DNA of 8,531 nucleotides from Candidatus Heimdallarchaeota archaeon (GTDB lineage Archaea > Asgardarchaeota > Heimdallarchaeia > Heimdallarchaeales > Heimdallarchaeaceae), in NCBI GenBank assembly GCA_023139025.1, contig JAGLOH010000073.1, positions 1 through 8,531 on the forward strand, read 5' to 3'. Each line of letters opens with the position of its first letter. The first letter of the stretch is position 1. Both the position numbers and the translations under genes were made by a program. The notes beneath the pieces were generated by a model. The model was given only the letters and a program-made list of their open reading frames with translations, did no database searches and had not been told where the DNA came from. Shown in pieces: positions 6,464 to 8,531 of this stretch.

Positions 6464-7249
6464 ATGATAGATATAGAAGATGAAATCTACGACCAAGTTT
6501 ATGAGAACGGTTTATCATCAAAATCCTTACTGTTAATAAGAGATAATCTTAGTCAAATATCTGCAGAATTTCTTACTGATCTCTTAGTAGATAATGTAAA
6601 TATTCACACTCAATATAGTATATTAATAGAATTCCTTACCGAGATATGGTCACAAAATACTAACTCGAGTCCAAATTTACTAAATTATATCAGCGGAGTT
6701 CTCCACAAATTATTCTACCTTGCTCGTGAATATCCTTTAGGTAAAGAAATTCCAGACTATGTTACTAACGAAATCACTGAATTTCATCAAATGTTATGTG
6801 ATTTTAAATTAGAATGCTTGGAACAGAACGTAACCTTACAAGATGAATCTATTGAAAGAATTAAGTCATTCAAAGAGCTTTTTGAAGTTATAAATCAACA
6901 AACAAGATTACCACAAAAAATTAACGAAATGTTTAGAATAGGGTCAATACTATTTTACCTATTTTCTCAAAATGAAAATCAGAAATTAAGAAATATTGAT
7001 GAACTTAGTCTCTATCTCTCAAGATGTTTAGTTCTTTGGAAATTAGAAGCTTTAACTGATGAAGAAATTCAAATATGTTTTGAACAAGCAACAATTAAAT
7101 TTTCTGAAGAGCTGAATTTAAAGAAGTTTGAAAATATTTTAGCATTAGAAATACAGAATTATCAATTCTTACAATATGGCCTCAGTCATGGGATGATTAA
7201 AAATACTGCAAGGACATTCTTTGAAATCTATTCAGTTAAAAAAACTTGA
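6464..7249 (+). CDS. Hypothetical helical protein
   Basis: I do not recognise this 261-residue protein. It has no signal peptide, no clear membrane segment and only a few cysteines. It looks almost entirely alpha-helical, acidic and rich in Leu, Glu, Asn and Ile, with helix pairs that recall HEAT/ARM-like or TPR-like solenoids but no clear repeat consensus. The frame is open to a TTG at 6452. I chose the ATG at 6464 because the extra codons add only M-L-V-H, there is no ribosome site for either, and a TATA-like box sits at the right distance for a leaderless start. It is divergent from the glycosyltransferase and convergent with the 146-residue gene. Its last codons overlap the hairpin and T tract that probably end that gene. 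A short stretch (about residues 43-77) looks like part of the convergent neighbour's protein. Confidence 0.75.
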   Translation: MIDIEDEIYDQVYENGLSSKSLLLIRDNLSQISAEFLTDLLVDNVNIHTQYSILIEFLTEIWSQNTNSSPNLLNYISGVLHKLFYLAREYPLGKEIPDYVTNEITEFHQMLCDFKLECLEQNVTLQDESIERIKSFKELFEVINQQTRLPQKINEMFRIGSILFYLFSQNENQKLRNIDELSLYLSRCLVLWKLEALTDEEIQICFEQATIKFSEELNLKKFENILALEIQNYQFLQYGLSHGMIKNTARTFFEIYSVKKT

Positions 7250-7263
7250 AATATCAATTCAAG
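7238..7263 (-). terminator. Hairpin plus T7 terminator of the 146-residue gene
   Basis: On the minus strand CTTGAA, a seven-base loop and TTCAAG (7263-7245) are followed immediately by seven T residues (7244-7238). It begins five bases after the stop of the 7268-7708 gene, as expected of an intrinsic terminator. The T tract is the complement of lysine codons at the end of the convergent plus-strand gene. Archaeal RNA polymerase terminates mainly on T tracts, so the T7 may matter more than the 6-bp stem. Confidence 0.5.
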
Positions 7264-7267
7264 CAAT

Positions 7268-7708
7268 TTATCTATTATTTACATAGGATTTTAGTTCTTC
7301 TGAAATTCTTGAAGCTTTTTTAAACTCTGGTGCTAAGTAATTCAACAAATCTCGGGGAATTTCTTTTCTACTAAATATGTTTTGCAGGATTTCATCCAAA
7401 ACATCTGTTTGAAGATCTGGATTTTTTAACATTTCCTTGACAGTTGTTATCTTCATACTTGAGGGTAAGTTATCTTCTAACATTGTAATAGACGACCATG
7501 CCTTGAGTGTAGAATAAACTGACCTATCTGGAGTAACAACATCCAATGCCATTCTAAAACGCCATTTCTTGACTTCTATAGGTGAATTATCAGTAGCTAT
7601 GGCCCTACCAAGTATCTTAGCATTATCTTGACTTGGTTTTTGGCTATACTTCTCAATTAAATCTCTTATCTTAACTGTTGTGACCTCTTTACTCACATTA
7701 ATCCCCAT
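7268..7708 (-). CDS. Small hypothetical helical protein
   Basis: A 146-residue, soluble-looking protein that I do not recognise. It has no cysteines, no membrane segment and no signal peptide. Apart from a short N-terminal stretch it seems to be a set of helices: about 13-22, 27-38, 43-57, 62-77, 88-95, 101-113, 117-127 and 130-142, spaced like a small helical-repeat protein. Repeated patterns such as D-L-Q-T-D-V-L-D-E-I-L and R-D-L-L-N-Y-L fit that view. The ATG at 7708 is supported by AGGT five bases upstream and by a TATA-like box about 36 bases upstream. It seems to be a single-gene unit with its own promoter and hairpin/T7 terminator. Function unknown. Confidence 0.75.
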   Translation of the reverse strand: MGINVSKEVTTVKIRDLIEKYSQKPSQDNAKILGRAIATDNSPIEVKKWRFRMALDVVTPDRSVYSTLKAWSSITMLEDNLPSSMKITTVKEMLKNPDLQTDVLDEILQNIFSRKEIPRDLLNYLAPEFKKASRISEELKSYVNNR

Positions 7709-7738
7709 CTTTTACCTATTAGAACCTAGTACTGGGGA

Positions 7739-7748
7739 ATATATATAT
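7739..7748 (-). promoter_or_regulatory. TATA box for the 146-residue gene
   Basis: An alternating AT run of ten bases centred about 36 bases before the ATG at 7708. It would start the mRNA about ten bases upstream of the ATG, leaving room for the AGGT ribosome site. It stands out from flanking sequence that is less AT-rich, which makes it the clearest promoter in the window. Confidence 0.5.
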
Positions 7749-7962
7749 CTTGCTCTTTAGAGTTCCGTAAACATCAGTTTCGAGAAAAACAGAAGTTGCC
7801 ACCTTCTCATAATACACCTTTTGTTAAAGATGACTTTGTGAAAAAGGTAGTCCAAATATAGCTTTGATAACTTTATAGTAAGGTTTCATGCGTTTTATGT
7901 GAAAATTATCGTTCTAGATTGTTTTCCAATGTTTGAAAGAACCAAATTTATGATTTTAGAAG
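7749..7962. other. Intergenic stretch with no recognised gene
   Basis: Together with its flanks this is a gap of about 300 bases between two minus-strand genes. I see no sizeable open frame, no tRNA or rRNA motif, no direct repeats and no CRISPR-like units. It holds the upstream side of the 7739-7748 promoter and ends at the hairpin after the amidohydrolase. A small non-coding RNA cannot be excluded by eye. Confidence 0.5.
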
Positions 7963-8008
7963 AAAAATGAAGAAGTGTAAGACTTAATGTGTCCTACCTT
8001 ACTCTTCT
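7963..8008 (-). terminator. Imperfect hairpin with T5, likely end of the amidohydrolase transcript
   Basis: Arms 7971-7981 and 7998-8008 pair over eleven positions with one T-T mismatch around a 16-base loop. On the minus strand the hairpin begins at the last base of the amidohydrolase stop codon and is followed a few bases later by five T residues (7967-7963). The position and direction fit a terminator; the long loop and short T tract keep confidence modest. Confidence 0.38.
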
Positions 8009-8531
8009 CACGATTTAAATAGATTGTAGAATGCCAATATGGAATAAACAGCTGTTCCTTTCCATAAAATATCTTCATCAACATCGAATTTTGGATGATG
8101 GTGAGGATGAATTATTCCCTTTTCTTCATTATACAACCCAAGAGCGATGAAAGCACCTTTAGTTTCATTAAGATAGAAGGCAAAATCTTCTCCACCCATA
8201 GTCAGTTCAGCTTCCTGAACTTCATCAAGTGGTCTTAGAATCTCAATAACATCGTCAACACTGTCATCATGATTGATCGTTGGTGGATAATATATTCCAT
8301 CTATTTCAAATTGAACTACTCCTTCACATCTCCAAGCGTGACTATAACCTTCAACTATTTCTTGTATCCTTTTCATAATGTGGTCTCTTACTTCATTACT
8401 GAAAGTACGAAAAGTTCCTTCTAATTTTGCAGTGGAGGGAATAATATTGTGGGCATCACTACCCTCTAACATTGGTATTGAAATAACAGTTTTTTCCAGA
8501 GGATCAATCTCTCGACTCACTATCTTTTGTA
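8008..8531 (-). CDS. M20D-type amidohydrolase/peptidase, C-terminal part (5' end outside window)
   Basis: The frame stays open to the right edge, so this is the last 174 or so codons of a longer gene; the GTG at 8520 is an internal valine (Q-K-I-V-S-R-E is the typical family stretch). M20D enzymes (HipO, IAA-amino-acid hydrolase, N-acyl-amino-acid deacetylase types) cleave N-acyl groups from amino acids with a two-metal centre. Visible here are the end of the lid/dimer domain, with S-D-A-H-N-I-I-P-S and G-T-F-R-T, and the return to the catalytic domain with M-G-G-E-D-F-A-F-Y and then H-H-H-P-K-F-D-V-D-E, whose histidine corresponds to the last metal ligand of the family. The other metal ligands lie upstream, outside the window. 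No sign of damage. The substrate cannot be told from this part. An imperfect hairpin follows the stop. Confidence 0.93.
   Translation of the reverse strand, partial: QKIVSREIDPLEKTVISIPMLEGSDAHNIIPSTAKLEGTFRTFSNEVRDHIMKRIQEIVEGYSHAWRCEGVVQFEIDGIYYPPTINHDDSVDDVIEILRPLDEVQEAELTMGGEDFAFYLNETKGAFIALGLYNEEKGIIHPHHHPKFDVDEDILWKGTAVYSILAFYNLFKS

Noticed and set aside
6318..6521. Minus-strand open frame of 67 codons with a hydrophobic segment
   Set aside because: It overlaps the start of the glycosyltransferase and is antisense to the start of the 6464 gene, covers the divergent promoter region, and has no ribosome site; its hydrophobic look comes from AT-rich DNA.
7749..8007. Possible tRNA or CRISPR-like unit in the gap
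   Set aside because: No T-loop or anticodon-arm pattern and no regularly spaced repeats were found on either strand.
8008..8520. Short amidohydrolase starting at GTG 8520
   Set aside because: The frame is open past this codon to the window edge and the upstream residues match the family, so the gene is cut by the window rather than truncated.

Overview
The window is AT-rich (roughly two thirds A+T by eye), gene-dense and most probably archaeal. The evidence for that is indirect. Several genes are preceded by AT-rich TATA-like boxes at spacings that fit archaeal promoters. The proteome is a mix typical of uncultured archaea: a zinc-ribbon/RDD protein, a large TPR protein with a C-terminal membrane anchor, and a prenol-kinase/DUF92 fusion. 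An Asgard-type or related archaeon is my best guess, but no universal marker gene is present to prove it. Six of the eight protein genes read on the minus strand.

Layout. At the left edge is the 3' end of a phosphoglycerate kinase gene (plus strand). Its stop codon touches the stop codon of a convergent minus-strand cluster. Read in its own direction, that cluster runs from about 5023 down to 239: a zinc-ribbon/RDD membrane protein, a tail-anchored TPR protein, a DUF2085-like membrane protein with two Cys/His clusters, and a 546-residue protein. The last one joins a phytol/dolichol-kinase-type domain (VTE5/SEC59 type) to a DUF92 domain (VTE6, phytyl-phosphate kinase type). The final three genes overlap end to start, so this is very likely one operon with a TATA-like promoter near 5065-5080. 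Upstream is a GT4-type glycosyltransferase on the same strand (5125-6348).

A divergent intergenic region (6349-6463) separates the glycosyltransferase from a plus-strand helical protein of unknown function (6464-7249), which may be translated from a leaderless mRNA. That gene converges on another small unknown protein (7268-7708). A hairpin followed by seven T residues, inside the end of the convergent gene, looks like the terminator of the small gene. A roughly 300-base gap follows, and then the 3' part of an M20D-type amidohydrolase gene runs off the right edge.

How the genes may work together. The fused kinase could carry out two successive phosphorylations, prenol to prenyl phosphate to prenyl diphosphate. 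In an archaeon this would be a salvage route from geranylgeraniol to geranylgeranyl diphosphate, the precursor of membrane lipids. Every other protein of the operon is also predicted to be membrane-bound, and several carry Cys/His clusters, so a membrane assembly built around prenol recycling or lipid handling is a reasonable but unproven hypothesis.
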